The notes: generated by a model not told the origin, from the sequence alone. A stretch of DNA of 64,000 nt from Bacillus sp. 123MFChir2 (GCF_000383235.1 NZ_KB910940.1:1-64000), one strand, 5' to 3'. Shown: positions 24,446 through 34,675, numbered from the stretch's first letter. A program made the numbers and translations.

Positions 24446-25972
24446 ATGAAAAAGCTTCAAGAAAGCATGTATAAACTAATTGTTGAAACGTCAACAAATT
24501 TACCGAAAGATGTAAGGCGTGTGATTCAACAAGCGAAAGAACGAGAAAATGCAGGGACTCGTTCAGCGATGGCGCTTGGCACAATTACAAATAACATTAA
24601 AATGGCAGATGATAATATTTCGCCAATTTGCCAAGACACAGGGATGCCAACTTTTAAAGTGTACACACCAGTTGGGGTAAACCAATTACACATGAAAGAA
24701 GCAATTTATAAAGCAATCGAACAAGCGACGAAAGACGGGAAGCTTCGTCCGAACTCTGTAGATTCTCTGTTTGGTGATAATAGCGGAAATAACTTAGGAC
24801 CAGGAACACCTGTTATTAAGTTTGAACAATGGGAAAAAGATTATATCGATGCACGCCTTATTTTAAAAGGCGGTGGCTGTGAAAATAAAAATATTCAATA
24901 CAGCTTACCTTGTGAAATTGAAGGACTAGGACGAGCTGGCCGCGATTTAGAAGGAATTCGTAAATGCCTTCTTCATGCGGTATATCAAGCACAAGGTCAA
25001 GGATGTAGCGCTGGCGTAATTGGCGTTGGTATCGGAGGAGATCGCACGTCAGGTTATGAGCTTGCGAAAAACCAATTGTTCCGTTCATTAGATGATGAAA
25101 ATCCAATTCCAGAATTGAAGCAGCTTGAAGATTATATTATGGAAAATGCGAATAAGCTTGGGATTGGAACGATGGGATTTGGCGGCGAAACATCATTACT
25201 TGGCTGTAAAATTGGTGTATACAACCGTCTGCCAGCTAGCTTCTATGTTTCTGTTGCGTATAACTGCTGGGCATATCGCCGCCTAGGTGTAACAATTCAC
25301 CCAGAATCAGGTGAAATTATTGAGTGGTTATATCAAGAAGGTGAAGATACGTTAAAACACGAAGAATCAAACGAAGAAGCAAATACGCAACGTGAAATCG
25401 TCTTACAAGCTCCAATTACTGAGGAACAAATTCGCGAACTTCGCGTTGGTGACGTTGTAACGATTAACGGTATGATGTATACAGGCCGTGATGCAATTCA
25501 TAAACATTTAATGGATAACGACTGCCCAGTTGATTTAAATGGACAAGTTATTTATCACTGCGGACCAGTTGTTGTGAAAGATGAAAACGACAATTGGAAA
25601 ATTAAAGCAGCAGGACCAACAACAAGTATTCGTGAAGAACCGTACCAAGGCGATATTATGAAGAAATTCGGTATTCGCGCTGTTATTGGTAAAGGCGGCA
25701 TGGGTGCAAAAACATTGGCGGCATTAAATGAACATGGCGGCGTATACTTAAATGCAATCGGCGGTGCAGCGCAGTACTACGCAGAGTGTATTAAAGAAGT
25801 AAAAGACGTTGATTTCTTACAATTTGGTATTCCAGAAGCAATGTGGCATTTACGTATAGAAGGATTTAAAGCGGTTGTAACGATGGATTCTCACGGTAAT
25901 AGCTTACATGCTGACGTGGATAAATCATCTTTAGAGAAATTAGCAACGTTTAAAGAACCAGTTTTTAAATAA
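24446..25972 (+). CDS. fumA: Fumarate hydratase, class I (iron-sulfur)
   Basis: The enzyme interconverts fumarate and malate in the TCA cycle using an oxygen-sensitive 4Fe-4S cluster. Start ATG 24446 follows GAGGGGGAAG and gives 508 aa; an upstream in-frame extension lacks a ribosome site. The N-terminal alpha domain has SPICQDTGMPTF, KGGGCENKN and GGETSLLGCKIG, with the likely cluster cysteines. The C-terminal beta domain has HCGPVV, GPTTSIREEPY and GKGGMGAKT. A TATAAT -10 is visible near 24382. Single-polypeptide alpha-beta fusion of normal length. Confidence 0.92.
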   Translation: MKKLQESMYKLIVETSTNLPKDVRRVIQQAKERENAGTRSAMALGTITNNIKMADDNISPICQDTGMPTFKVYTPVGVNQLHMKEAIYKAIEQATKDGKLRPNSVDSLFGDNSGNNLGPGTPVIKFEQWEKDYIDARLILKGGGCENKNIQYSLPCEIEGLGRAGRDLEGIRKCLLHAVYQAQGQGCSAGVIGVGIGGDRTSGYELAKNQLFRSLDDENPIPELKQLEDYIMENANKLGIGTMGFGGETSLLGCKIGVYNRLPASFYVSVAYNCWAYRRLGVTIHPESGEIIEWLYQEGEDTLKHEESNEEANTQREIVLQAPITEEQIRELRVGDVVTINGMMYTGRDAIHKHLMDNDCPVDLNGQVIYHCGPVVVKDENDNWKIKAAGPTTSIREEPYQGDIMKKFGIRAVIGKGGMGAKTLAALNEHGGVYLNAIGGAAQYYAECIKEVKDVDFLQFGIPEAMWHLRIEGFKAVVTMDSHGNSLHADVDKSSLEKLATFKEPVFK

Positions 25973-25977
25973 GAATG

Positions 25978-26007
25978 AGGAGCTGACGTTTGTCAGCTCT
26001 TTTTTGT
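25978..26007 (+). terminator. Terminator after fumA
   Basis: GAGCTGACG, short loop, TGTCAGCTC, then a T run. Confidence 0.85.
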
Positions 26008-26158
26008 GCATTTGGTATGTCGAATCGCCGATATATTGCAAAGAGAGGTCGATATAATGATTTCTTTGTATTGGTATAAATGGAAAAACGTGTTCAGCAT
26101 GAAAAAATTATAGACACAGAAACTACAAGTACGATTCTATATGAAAAGGAGCTTAGAA

Positions 26159-26941
26159 ATGAAGCGTAATTGGTTCTACATTGGTATTATCTTTTCAATT
26201 ATGATGGTACTTGTTCCAGCTTCTGTTCTTGCTTATGTGAATACACCAAACCACTGGGGAATTCCGCGTGCGAAGAACGAAACTCCTCCTGATGCTGGTC
26301 AGAAATTTACAGAACTATTGCAGAAAAATGGAGGATTTTATTTAGGGGATACAAAGAAAAAGGATATTTATTTAACGTTTGATAATGGATATGAAAATGG
26401 CTTTACCGGAAAAATTCTTGATGTGTTAAAAGAAAAGAAAGTACCGGCAACCTTCTTTGTCACAGGACACTATATTAAAACTCAAGAAGATTTATTAAAA
26501 CGAATGGTAAATGAAGGGCATATTGTTGGAAACCATTCACAGACTCATCCAGATTTTACAACGGTAAACGATGCAAAGCTTCGTGAAGAATTGCAAACTG
26601 TAACAGATGAAATTCAAAAGGTAACTGGGCAAAAAGAAGTACGATATGTTCGGCCGCCGCGCGGAATTTTCAGTGAACGTACATTGGCACTCGCGAAAGA
26701 TATGGGCTATTATAATGTCTTTTGGTCGCTTGCTTTTCTCGATTGGAAAGTAGATCAACAAAGAGGATGGCAGTATGCTCATAATAATGTAATGAATATG
26801 GTTCACCCCGGGGCGATTATTTTGCTGCACTCTGTTTCGAAGGATAACACAGAAGCACTTGCGAAAATCATTGATGATTTACGCGAGAAGGGGTATCATT
26901 TTAAAAGCTTAGATGATTTAGTAAAAGGCAATCAACCGTAA
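26159..26941 (+). CDS. pdaA: PdaA-type N-acetylmuramic acid deacetylase
   Basis: The enzyme deacetylates muramic acid in spore cortex peptidoglycan, the step before muramic-delta-lactam formation needed for germination. ATG 26159 follows AAGGAG at 8 bases and gives 260 aa, close to B. subtilis PdaA; ATG 26141 upstream lacks a site. A signal sequence spans ~5-25. The polysaccharide deacetylase fold shows TFDNGYENG (with the Asp-Asn change typical of PdaA), NHSQTHPDF (metal histidines), RPPRG and LLHSVS. Sporulation control is likely from the family but no promoter was identified. Confidence 0.9.
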   Translation: MKRNWFYIGIIFSIMMVLVPASVLAYVNTPNHWGIPRAKNETPPDAGQKFTELLQKNGGFYLGDTKKKDIYLTFDNGYENGFTGKILDVLKEKKVPATFFVTGHYIKTQEDLLKRMVNEGHIVGNHSQTHPDFTTVNDAKLREELQTVTDEIQKVTGQKEVRYVRPPRGIFSERTLALAKDMGYYNVFWSLAFLDWKVDQQRGWQYAHNNVMNMVHPGAIILLHSVSKDNTEALAKIIDDLREKGYHFKSLDDLVKGNQP

Positions 26942-26961
26942 GCATGTATGCTTGCGGTTTT
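26936..26961 (+). terminator. Terminator after pdaA
   Basis: CCGTAAGC and GCTTGCGG flank a short loop, then TTTTC. A TATAAT for the next gene starts a few bases later. Confidence 0.7.
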
Positions 26962-26999
26962 CTCATGCTATAATGATGTGTAAAAAGGATGAGGAATAC

Positions 27000-27863
27000 A
27001 TGTGGAGCGAACAAATTACGTTAGACTATCCATATCGGTTTGAGGAAGTATTAAAACGTTTATCTTTTGACCCGTTACATATCATTCATTTAGAAGATAA
27101 AACAATTCATGTTCCGCTTACCATAGATGGAGAACAAATGATTGTCCGTGTACAAGGGAAGGGGACAACTGAGGAGCCGCAATTTTGGGTTTCTAGCCAA
27201 AGCGATAAACAAGCTGAAATTATGAAGCGCATTTCTTTTATTTTTCAATGGAATCAACCTTTTTATGAGATCCAGCATCATTTTTTAAACACATCATTAC
27301 GTCCGCTTTTTGAAACATTTGCATATACTCCAATTATTTTAGAGTTCGATTATTTTGCTTGTCTTCTACGCTGTATTATTCATCAACAAGTTCATTTGAA
27401 ATTTGCGACAGCACTTACAGAACAATTTGTAAAAACATATGGAACGGAAAAACAGGGTGTTTTCTTTTTTCCCACACCTGAACAAGTAGTGAACATTACA
27501 GTAGAAGAATTGAGAAATCAAAAATTTAGTCAGCGGAAAGCAGAATATATCATTGGACTTGCGCAGCATATTGTGGACGGAAGGCTAAACTTAGAAGAGT
27601 TAGAGGGAAAAACAGACGAAGAAATCGCAGAAATGCTATTACCAATACGAGGTATTGGAGCATGGACTGTACAAAATTTCTTATTGTTTGCTCTTGGACG
27701 TCAAAATATGTTTCCAAAAGCAGATATCGGGATTCAACGTGCGCTTCAACAGTTATTTCAATTAGAACAAAAGCCAGATGACGTATTTTTAGAACAAATG
27801 AAAGAAGAGTGTGAACCATATTGCAGTTATGCATCATTGTATTTATGGAAAAGTATAGAGTAG
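27000..27863 (+). CDS. yfjP: DNA-3-methyladenine glycosylase II-like protein (YfjP)
   Basis: This 287-residue HhH-GPD base-excision glycosylase of the AlkA type removes alkylated bases. The N-terminal beta domain spans ~1-100. The helix-hairpin-helix [20 protein letters not shown] (~218-237) is followed by [12 protein letters not shown] with the catalytic Asp. There are no Fe-S cysteines. Start ATG 27000 follows GGATGAGG. The rRNA methyltransferase gene begins 10 bases after the stop, the same yfjP-yfjO pairing as in B. subtilis, so the two form an operon. Confidence 0.87.
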   Translation: MWSEQITLDYPYRFEEVLKRLSFDPLHIIHLEDKTIHVPLTIDGEQMIVRVQGKGTTEEPQFWVSSQSDKQAEIMKRISFIFQWNQPFYEIQHHFLNTSLRPLFETFAYTPIILEFDYFACLLRCIIHQQVHLKFATALTEQFVKTYGTEKQGVFFFPTPEQVVNITVEELRNQKFSQRKAEYIIGLAQHIVDGRLNLEELEGKTDEEIAEMLLPIRGIGAWTVQNFLLFALGRQNMFPKADIGIQRALQQLFQLEQKPDDVFLEQMKEECEPYCSYASLYLWKSIE

Positions 27864-27873
27864 AGGTGTAACA

Positions 27874-29259
27874 ATGATACAAAAACAACATGAGAGTAAG
27901 TTAGAAGTTGGACAAACGTTTCCTGTGACAATAAAGCGTCTTGGGATTAACGGAGAGGGCGTAGGTTATTTTAAAAGACAAGTTGTCTTCATTCCAGGAG
28001 CGCTTCCAGGAGAAGAAGTTGTTGCAGAAACAACGAAAATTCAGCGTGGTTTTGCTGAAGCAAAAGTGAAAAAGATTCGTAAAGCTTCGCCGCATCGCGT
28101 AAAACCGCCATGTGCTGTATATGAGAAATGCGGTGGTTGTCAGCTTCAGCATTTAGATTATCAAGAACAATTAAATCAAAAGCGCGATATCGTCCTGCAA
28201 GCATTTGAGAAGTACATGAACGGAAGTATGGAAGATAAGATTCGCAAGACACTTGGAATGGGAGATCCATGGCATTATCGTAATAAAAGTCAATTACAAG
28301 TTGGTCGTAAAGATGAAAAAGTAATTACAGGATTATTTGAACAAAATTCACACCGCTTAATTGATATTTCTCATTGTATGATTCAACATAAAGCAACAAA
28401 CGAAGCAACAAAAGTGGTAAGACGTATATTAGAAAAACTGAACATTTCTATTTACAATGAAAGAAAACAAAAAGGTCTTGTACGGACAATTGTGACGCGT
28501 GCTGCTGTGCAAACGGGCGAAGTGCAAGTCACATTAATTACGACAAAAGAAGAATTGCCAAATAAAGAACAGTTTATTGCGGAAGTGCAAAAACAAATGC
28601 CATCTGTAAAATCGATTATGCAAAATGTGAACTGGCGTAAAACATCTGTCATTTTTGGTGATAAAACATTCCGTTTAGCTGGAAAAGAAGTGATTCAAGA
28701 AACACTGGGTGATTTATCATTTGAATTATCTGCACGTGCATTCTTCCAGTTAAATCCTGAACAAACCGTTGTGTTATATAACGAAGCGAAAAAAGCAGCT
28801 GCTTTAACAGGAAAAGAAAAAATTGTAGATGCGTATTGCGGCGTTGGGACAATTGGACTGTGGCTTGCAAAAGATGCAGCAGAAGTGCGCGGTATGGATG
28901 TTATTCCAGAAGCGATTGAAGATGCGAAGAAAAATGCAAAGCGTCACGGTTTCACAAATACAAAGTACGAGGCTGGAAAAGCGGAACAATGGCTGCCAAA
29001 ATGGGTAAAAGAAGGCTGGCGTCCAGATGTTATCGTTGTGGATCCACCGCGCACAGGTTGTGATGATAAACTACTCGAAACGATTTTAAAAGTAAAACCG
29101 AAAACAGTTGTGTATGTATCTTGTAACCCATCATCGCTTGCGCGTGATGTGAAAACGTTAATGAAGAGTTATGACGTGGAGTATGTACAGCCAGTTGATA
29201 TGTTCCCGCATACGGCGCATGTGGAGAATGTTGTTAGGCTTGTTAGAAAAGAAAAGTAA
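27874..29259 (+). CDS. rlmD: 23S rRNA (uracil-C5)-methyltransferase, RlmD/TrmA family
   Basis: This 461-residue SAM-dependent enzyme makes 5-methyluridine in RNA. The TRAM domain is at ~8-66 ([20 protein letters not shown]). A 4Fe-4S motif has [14 protein letters not shown] (~78-91) with a distal Cys in SHCMIQ. The methyltransferase domain has [14 protein letters not shown] (SAM), [10 protein letters not shown], and catalytic Cys in [13 protein letters not shown]. Position next to yfjP makes it the YfjO counterpart; B. cereus also has a paralogue (YefA/RlmCD), so the exact uridine target is uncertain. Confidence 0.88.
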   Translation: MIQKQHESKLEVGQTFPVTIKRLGINGEGVGYFKRQVVFIPGALPGEEVVAETTKIQRGFAEAKVKKIRKASPHRVKPPCAVYEKCGGCQLQHLDYQEQLNQKRDIVLQAFEKYMNGSMEDKIRKTLGMGDPWHYRNKSQLQVGRKDEKVITGLFEQNSHRLIDISHCMIQHKATNEATKVVRRILEKLNISIYNERKQKGLVRTIVTRAAVQTGEVQVTLITTKEELPNKEQFIAEVQKQMPSVKSIMQNVNWRKTSVIFGDKTFRLAGKEVIQETLGDLSFELSARAFFQLNPEQTVVLYNEAKKAAALTGKEKIVDAYCGVGTIGLWLAKDAAEVRGMDVIPEAIEDAKKNAKRHGFTNTKYEAGKAEQWLPKWVKEGWRPDVIVVDPPRTGCDDKLLETILKVKPKTVVYVSCNPSSLARDVKTLMKSYDVEYVQPVDMFPHTAHVENVVRLVRKEK

Positions 29260-29310
29260 ATGAATGAGGCTGAACTATACCATAAGTAAATAGCATAAAT
29301 AATAAAAACA

Positions 29311-29352
29311 AAGAAGCAGACAATCACTTACGATTGCCTGCTTCTTTATTTT
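29311..29352. terminator. Bidirectional terminator
   Basis: AAGAAGCAGACAATC pairs with GATTGCCTGCTTCTT around a 6-base loop, then TATTTTTT. It separates convergent rlmD and the L,D-transpeptidase gene. Confidence 0.85.
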
Positions 29353-29385
29353 TTATAAAGAAAATACTTGAGATGCAGCTATTTA

Positions 29386-30831
29386 CTAGTACACGATAAC
29401 CGGTTCATGAGTACTGAGGTTATCATACACAGTTTTCGCAACACTAGGAGGAAGGTTAACACATCCGCCCGAACCTCCCGTTAAATAGGCGTTATTTGCC
29501 CAGTTCGTCCGCCAAGCGGCATCGTGGAATCCTTGTCCGCCGTTTGTGAACGGAGCCCAGTAATCTACCTTAACGGAATAATCAGGTTTACCTACTGCGC
29601 TGCCTTTAAGTGTGTACGGTGATCGTTTATAAAGGACGTACCACACTCCTGGTGATGTATCTTCACTCGTGCTATGTTTACCAGTTACTACATTTGTTGA
29701 GACTGCCAATTGTCCATTTTTGTAAATCCAAATTTGCTGTTCGGCAATTGACACTTCCGCATACGTGTCTCCAATTCCATTATTCGCTGTTGTTTCATAA
29801 CCGATGCCTTCATTATCCCAGCCATTTCCGCGAATATTAGAAGCAGAAAGAGACTTTTCGCCTTTTTCAAAGGCTTGTTGGACTTGCTTTGTTTCTTTTT
29901 CAACATCTAGTGCCCAGCCGTAGCCTTGGCCTTTTACTGATATGACCGAGCCAGAATGGGTTTTAAATGTGAAGTCTTTATTTAATGTTGCTTTAGCATC
30001 ATTAATTTCAGCAACCTTATTCTTAATGTCGCTCGCATCGATTGTAACTTTCATATCTTTTGACATAGAGGCATTTTGAATTACATCTTTCGCTTTTAAA
30101 GAGTAAACTTCATTTTGTACCTTATAATCAACAGACTGTTGAAGAAGATCTTGTAGTGCCTTCTCCTCTTTTTTTACAATCGGATCGTTTTCTTTAATAG
30201 GCTGTATGTGTACAGGCTTTAGGTGAATTTCACTTTTATGCTTTTGCTTGTCGTAATCTTTTAAGAGACTAGCAACATCATACTGTTTTCCATCAACGCC
30301 TTTTGAGATAACAACTTTGCCCTGTTCAAGCTTTGCCATAGCATCTTGAGGAGCTTTTAAATCTTTATTCATAGATAAGAGCTTTTCTTCTACAATTTTT
30401 TTCATTGTTTCGCTTCGATACTGATTTGCCTTTTCTGGTAGCAGTGAATAACTTTTTTCCTTTGAGGAAGGGAAAAATGTCCACTGGTTTTTTAATAGTT
30501 TCTTAACTTGAGGCAAATCTTTTTCTGTAAGTTCCGTTTGTGTATCTTTTTCATCTAGAATTTGTTGTTGGCCGACATAGACTTTGTTTTCTAATCCAGA
30601 TGTTTTTAATTTTTGTATTGCCTGATCAGCAGTCATCCCGCCGACTTTTGTGTCATTAATCGTAACATTTGAATTGAAGTGGGTTGTCTGATAATAACTC
30701 ATTCCCCCAAGGAGAAGTGCAATTATACCGCCGCTCACTGTAATAAACTTCCAGTTTGTGGAACGCTTGCGTGAGTTTACCCGTTTTTTATCAACTTCTT
30801 CAACTGATTCATTTAACGTATTGTTATCCAT
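29386..30831 (-). CDS. L,D-transpeptidase with peptidoglycan-binding repeats (YkuD/ErfK type)
   Basis: This membrane-anchored cell-wall enzyme forms 3-3 crosslinks or attaches partners to peptide stems. ATG 30831 follows GGAGGAAAG and gives 481 aa; the upstream extension has no site. A cytoplasmic basic N-terminus is followed by a single anchor at ~31-50, two PG_binding_4-like segments (TINDTKVGGMTADQAIQKL, and a second around 220-320), and the C-terminal YkuD domain (~350-480) with GFHDA and SGGCVNLPP containing the catalytic Cys. It is monocistronic. Confidence 0.88.
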   Translation of the reverse strand: MDNNTLNESVEEVDKKRVNSRKRSTNWKFITVSGGIIALLLGGMSYYQTTHFNSNVTINDTKVGGMTADQAIQKLKTSGLENKVYVGQQQILDEKDTQTELTEKDLPQVKKLLKNQWTFFPSSKEKSYSLLPEKANQYRSETMKKIVEEKLLSMNKDLKAPQDAMAKLEQGKVVISKGVDGKQYDVASLLKDYDKQKHKSEIHLKPVHIQPIKENDPIVKKEEKALQDLLQQSVDYKVQNEVYSLKAKDVIQNASMSKDMKVTIDASDIKNKVAEINDAKATLNKDFTFKTHSGSVISVKGQGYGWALDVEKETKQVQQAFEKGEKSLSASNIRGNGWDNEGIGYETTANNGIGDTYAEVSIAEQQIWIYKNGQLAVSTNVVTGKHSTSEDTSPGVWYVLYKRSPYTLKGSAVGKPDYSVKVDYWAPFTNGGQGFHDAAWRTNWANNAYLTGGSGGCVNLPPSVAKTVYDNLSTHEPVIVY

Positions 30832-31243
30832 AAATCTTTCCTCCGTATATATCAACGTCAACCAATTTAAAACTAAAACCATTGACTAGTTTACCTTATT
30901 ATTCTTAAATTTTCATTATTTTTGATTAGATTTTATTGTGTTAAATTGGTTTAATTTGGATTTTTCAATAGAATGACACATAAAAAACAATGGCCAAACT
31001 CATTCCACTCACAATGAATAGCCCCTTTCAATCCCCTTGTAAGCCCATTATAAGCCCCTTACAAGTAATAAATCATTACAAAAACAAAATAAAAAAACTA
31101 CTACTACAAGAATCACCCCTGAGAGAAATCAAACCGTAGTAGTCATTTTTTAAAAATCAAATTGCCAAATTTCCTCATTCGTCCTTATATCTATTGAGGG
31201 AACGGAAATTTCATATGTGCGGGGAAAGATGGGAGGAATTAAT
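30832..31243. other. Intergenic region with two hairpins, possible small RNA
   Basis: This 412-base gap holds an 8-bp perfect palindrome arm pair (CTTGTAAG 31036-31043, CTTACAAG 31058-31065) inside a CCCC-rich stretch. A terminator-like hairpin follows (ACTACTAC 31098-31105, GTAGTAGT 31136-31143, then CATTTTTT). No protein gene is seen before 31244. The second hairpin would end a plus-strand transcript that starts in this gap. Confidence 0.4.
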
Positions 31244-32083
31244 ATGGCAGTATACCGAACTATACAGGTGAATTTTTGGCAGGATGATTTTGTATTGGAG
31301 TTAACACCGGAGGAGCGATATTTTTACATATACTTGCTGACATGTTCTAAAACGACGCAATGCGGCATTTATTCCTTGCCGAAGCGTTTGGCGGAGATGG
31401 AAACAGGCTATAACCGAGAGACTGTTGAGAAGCTGCTGCAGCGGTTCATTGACTATGGAAAAATAGTATATGATCCAGAAACGAAGGAGTTATACATTAA
31501 GAATTGGTTACGCTATAACCCAGTTACAAACACGAACGTTGAGAAATGTGTGCTGCGTGAGTTAAAGACTGTGAAAAGCAGACAGTTTGTACATATGTTT
31601 TTGCAAAAATGTTTGGAGGAAGAGATGAATATCCCGCTATTATTAGAGTATTTTGGCATGCCTGCTAAGAATCCTCAAGCTGACGTTGAAAGCTGTGAAG
31701 CAGATGAAGAAATGCCTTCTGATGGCAATGTATTCACGTTTTATGAACAAAACTTTGGCAGCTTGTCACCGTATACAAAGGAGGAACTGAATGCGTGGAT
31801 GGGTGATTTGTCAGATGGACTTGTATTAAAAGCACTTCAGATTGCCCATGAAAATAATAAACATACGCTTGCCTATGTGAAGGGAATTCTGCGGGACTGG
31901 CATGAAAAAGGATATACAAAGCTTTGTGAAGTAGAGGAAGCAGAAGTGAGGTTTCGGAAGAAGGAACCGTCTGTGGCCTGTGAGACTGAGAAGTTTCTAA
32001 AGGAGTGTGAAGAGTGGGAGAAACATGTCCCGTCTGAAGAAGAACTCCAGAAGTTTTTGCAGGAACATGGATGGCATCCATGA
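31244..32083 (+). CDS. DnaD-domain protein
   Basis: The 279-residue protein resembles DnaD/phage replisome-organiser proteins. The N-terminal winged helix (~5-110) has NFWQDDFVLELTPEERYFYI and GIYSLPKRLAEMETGY. After an acidic linker, a DnaB_2/DnaD domain (~165-225) has FYEQNFGSLSPYTKEELNAW and the conserved YVKGILRDWHEKGY. The C-terminus is charged and coiled. ATG 31244 follows GGGAGGAA. Such proteins help load helicase at origins; a free-standing copy may be chromosomal or an old phage gene, and its role is unknown. Confidence 0.82.
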   Translation: MAVYRTIQVNFWQDDFVLELTPEERYFYIYLLTCSKTTQCGIYSLPKRLAEMETGYNRETVEKLLQRFIDYGKIVYDPETKELYIKNWLRYNPVTNTNVEKCVLRELKTVKSRQFVHMFLQKCLEEEMNIPLLLEYFGMPAKNPQADVESCEADEEMPSDGNVFTFYEQNFGSLSPYTKEELNAWMGDLSDGLVLKALQIAHENNKHTLAYVKGILRDWHEKGYTKLCEVEEAEVRFRKKEPSVACETEKFLKECEEWEKHVPSEEELQKFLQEHGWHP

Positions 32084-32176
32084 ATGAGATTGTAAATTGC
32101 TAATTCCATTAATTGTATTTACAAAAGTAAAGAAAAATGAGATAATATAGAAAATTTCGAAGGAGGAAAGTAAGTT

Positions 32177-32197
32177 ATGACGCCAACTAATTGCTAA
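32177..32197 (+). other. Leader ORF 1 (MTPTNC)
   Basis: Six codons follow AAGGAGGAAAG at 7-8 bases, a near-ideal ribosome site. The start lies inside the outer helix of the leader. Confidence 0.5.
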
Positions 32198-32389
32198 TAT
32201 TGATTTTAATTTAAAAATTAATATGGATTTTATAACGAGTATCAATTTTCCTAATTTAGTTAGGTTTATTTCGTTATGCTCTTTATGGAATCAAGGCAAT
32301 TTAGAAGGTAACTTACTTTACTAAAATCGAGATTATAATTTATAAGATATATCACTGCTGTTTAGGAGGCGGGGTATATAGGCATAACA

Positions 32390-32452
32390 ATGTATTTTTG
32401 TCGTACACATTTTTTGCTTATAAATTATATTCACAGATTATTTAGGCTGTAA
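32390..32452 (+). other. Leader ORF 2 (20 codons) running into the terminator
   Basis: It reads MYFCRTHFLLINYIHRLFRL, and its stop TAA (32450-32452) falls inside the 5' arm of the terminator. A translating ribosome would cover that arm. The ribosome site (AGGAGG at 32364) is about 20 bases away, so translation is uncertain. Confidence 0.35.
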
Positions 32453-32480
32453 GAAGACATCATCTTCTTACAGCCTTTTT
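32444..32480 (+). terminator. Attenuating terminator upstream of the ABC-F gene
   Basis: AGGCTGTAAGAAGA (32444-32457) and TCTTCTTACAGCCT (32463-32476) form a 14-bp perfect stem with loop CATCA, followed by T's. It lies between promoter region and coding start. Confidence 0.85.
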
Positions 32481-32567
32481 ATTTGAAAAATAAAATAGTA
32501 TTGAAGGTCTTCTTTGTCCTGTCCATAAAATGCGTAACTTGTATTATGGATGAAAGAAGGGAATTGC

Positions 32568-34496
32568 ATGTTTGAGTTAACGTTAAATGGTGTTAAGAAA
32601 TATATGGATGCTACGCTTGTTCTTAAAAATATAAGCTTTGAAGTTTATGCAGGAGAGAAAGTTGGTATTGTTGGCGCAAATGGCAGCGGAAAGAGTACGA
32701 TCTTGAAGTTAATTGCAGGGATAGAGCTTATGCATTACTATCCAGGTTATCCACAAACCTCAAGCTATGGATATGATGAGGGTCTTATTCATTTTCCGAG
32801 AGGGGCAACTTGTGCATATCTTGAGCAAACGCCTTCGTATCCACAGGGCTTAAAGGTTATTGATGTTTTAAACATGGCTTTTGAGGAAGTTCATTGTATA
32901 GAGAAAGAAATGCGAGGATTAGAAGAACAAATGAAGATGTTAGCAGATAGTGATTTAGAAAAAGCTCTGCAAAAGTACAGTGACTTGGTTCAATTATATG
33001 AAGTGAAGGGCGGATATGATATAGAAGAAAAATTAGGAAAGGTTTGCACAGGGCTGAAATTTGATGAAAGCTTTTTAAGTAAGGATTTCGATTTATTGAG
33101 CGGCGGTGAAAAAACGACCGTTGTACTTGGAAAACTGTTGATTCATGATCCAGACATCTTGCTGCTTGATGAACCGACAAATCACTTAGATATGGATTCC
33201 GTTGAATGGCTCGAAGGCTATTTGAAGAGCTACAAAGGAGTTGTCATTATCGTATCCCATGATCGATATTTTTTGGACAATGTAGTCACAAAGATTGTAG
33301 AAATAGAGGATATGGAGTCTATTACCTATAAGGGTAACTATTCATCTTATGTGAATCAAAAGGAAGAAAATTTACGCATTCAATACGAACATTTTAGAGA
33401 ACAGCAAAAAAAGATCAATTCCATGGAAAAGACCGTAACAGATTTGAGAGATTGGGCGATGAGAGCTGATAATAATAAGTTCTTTAGAAGAGCTGCTAGT
33501 ATACAAAAAAAGCTCGATAAAATGGAGCGGATTGAAAAACCTGTTTTTGAAAGACAAAATATGAAGTTGCATGTAAAAGCTGCGCAAAGATCCGGAAATG
33601 AAACCATTAAGGCAGTAGGACTTTCTAAGAGCTATGGAGAGAAAGTAATTTTAAAGGATGCTGATGTAATGGTTCATTACGGGGAAAGAGTCGGGTTAAT
33701 TGGTTCGAATGGCAGCGGAAAAACTACGTTTTTAAAGATGCTTTTAGGTGAAGAGCAGCCGGATCATGGTGTGGTAGAATTAGGTGCTAATGTGATGGCG
33801 GCATATTTACCACAGAAAATCATCTTCAAAGATGAAGAGCTTACGGTGCTTGAATGCTTTAGAGAGGATATCTCGATACTGGAAGGAAAAGCGCGGGAAT
33901 ATTTATCAAAATTCATGTTTTATAAAAATAGCGTCTTTAAAAAAGTAAAACATTTATCAGGAGGAGAGAGAATTAGGCTCAAGCTTGGTATGTTGTTATA
34001 TCAAGATGTAAATTTATTAATACTGGATGAGCCGACAAATCATCTTGATATTGATTCAATCGAAACTCTTGAGGAAGCGCTGGAAGACTTTAAAGGAACA
34101 ATATTTTTTATATCTCACGACAGATATTTTATTAATAAATTCGGTGAAAGAGTGATTGTTATTGAGGAGCATTCTTGTAAAAGCTACTTTGGAAATTACG
34201 ATTATTATAAAAGTGTAAAAGAGGAGTTAAGCTTACAGAATGTGAAGGAGCCGGTTAAAAATAGCGTGAAGGTGAAGAAACAAAGAAATGGTTCTGAAGG
34301 TATAAACCAGGAAGCAGCAAAAGCTAAGGCATTAACAAAGATTGAAAGGATTGAAGAGGAAATCAGGCAGTTAGATATAGCGATGGCTGCTGATCGTATC
34401 GAGTATGAGGAACTTAATCAGCTATATAGTAGGAAACTTGAATTACATCATGAACTAGATTCGGCGATGGAGTTGTGGTTAGGTTTTGAGGATTAA
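32568..34496 (+). CDS. ABC-F family ATPase
   Basis: This soluble 642-residue protein has two ABC domains and no membrane segments. Domain 1 has GANGSGKST and LSGGEKTTV with [14 protein letters not shown]. Domain 2 has GSNGSGKTT and LSGGERIRL with [14 protein letters not shown]. The linker (~265-340) contains [15 protein letters not shown] and KKLDKMERI, the ribosome-reaching helices. The C-terminal extension is basic and coiled (~555-642). ABC-F proteins act on the ribosome E site; some remove antibiotics. Which class applies is undecided, but the attenuator leader favours antibiotic-inducible protection. ATG 32568 follows AAGAAGGG. Confidence 0.87.
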   Translation: MFELTLNGVKKYMDATLVLKNISFEVYAGEKVGIVGANGSGKSTILKLIAGIELMHYYPGYPQTSSYGYDEGLIHFPRGATCAYLEQTPSYPQGLKVIDVLNMAFEEVHCIEKEMRGLEEQMKMLADSDLEKALQKYSDLVQLYEVKGGYDIEEKLGKVCTGLKFDESFLSKDFDLLSGGEKTTVVLGKLLIHDPDILLLDEPTNHLDMDSVEWLEGYLKSYKGVVIIVSHDRYFLDNVVTKIVEIEDMESITYKGNYSSYVNQKEENLRIQYEHFREQQKKINSMEKTVTDLRDWAMRADNNKFFRRAASIQKKLDKMERIEKPVFERQNMKLHVKAAQRSGNETIKAVGLSKSYGEKVILKDADVMVHYGERVGLIGSNGSGKTTFLKMLLGEEQPDHGVVELGANVMAAYLPQKIIFKDEELTVLECFREDISILEGKAREYLSKFMFYKNSVFKKVKHLSGGERIRLKLGMLLYQDVNLLILDEPTNHLDIDSIETLEEALEDFKGTIFFISHDRYFINKFGERVIVIEEHSCKSYFGNYDYYKSVKEELSLQNVKEPVKNSVKVKKQRNGSEGINQEAAKAKALTKIERIEEEIRQLDIAMAADRIEYEELNQLYSRKLELHHELDSAMELWLGFED

Positions 34497-34510
34497 CTTT
34501 AATAATTAAG

Positions 34511-34552
34511 CGTGAATACAAAAGATCGAGTAAAATCGGTCTTTTTGTATTC
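34511..34552 (+). terminator. Terminator after the ABC-F gene
   Basis: GAATACAAAAGATCG and CGGTCTTTTTGTATTC form a long stem with inner T run. Confidence 0.75.
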
Positions 34553-34636
34553 ATTATCTACCGCAGTACGCTGTGGCGTGGTATTTTTTCACATGAAGGT
34601 GTATATTTAGGTACAGGTACAAGAAAGGCGGTGAAT

Positions 34637-34669
34637 CTGTTACTAAAAACAGAATAAGTTTAGTAGCAG
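34637..34669 (+). promoter_or_regulatory. Hairpin and mini-ORF just before truA
   Basis: CTGTTACTAAA (34637-34647) and TTTAGTAGCAG (34659-34669) form an 11-bp stem (one G-U) ending 6 bases before the truA ATG. A GTG mini-ORF (MNLLLKTE, 34631-34657) overlaps the 5' arm. truA itself has no clear Shine-Dalgarno site, so initiation may be structure-controlled. Confidence 0.4.
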
Positions 34670-34675
34670 AAAACA

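Larger units (their letters stand above)
32167..32480 (+). promoter_or_regulatory. Attenuator-like leader of the ABC-F gene
   Basis: An outer helix pairs AAAGTAAGTTA (32167-32177) with TAACTTACTTT (32309-32319), 11 bp perfect, hiding the start of leader ORF 1. Inside it ATAACGA (32232-32238) pairs with TCGTTAT (32271-32277), and CCTAA with TTAGG (32250-32264). Downstream is a 14-bp terminator before the ABC-F start. ACTTAC (32311-32316) can also pair with GTAAG in the terminator 5' arm. The layout resembles antibiotic-induced ABC-F leaders such as that of B. subtilis vmlR. Function is inferred. Confidence 0.6.
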
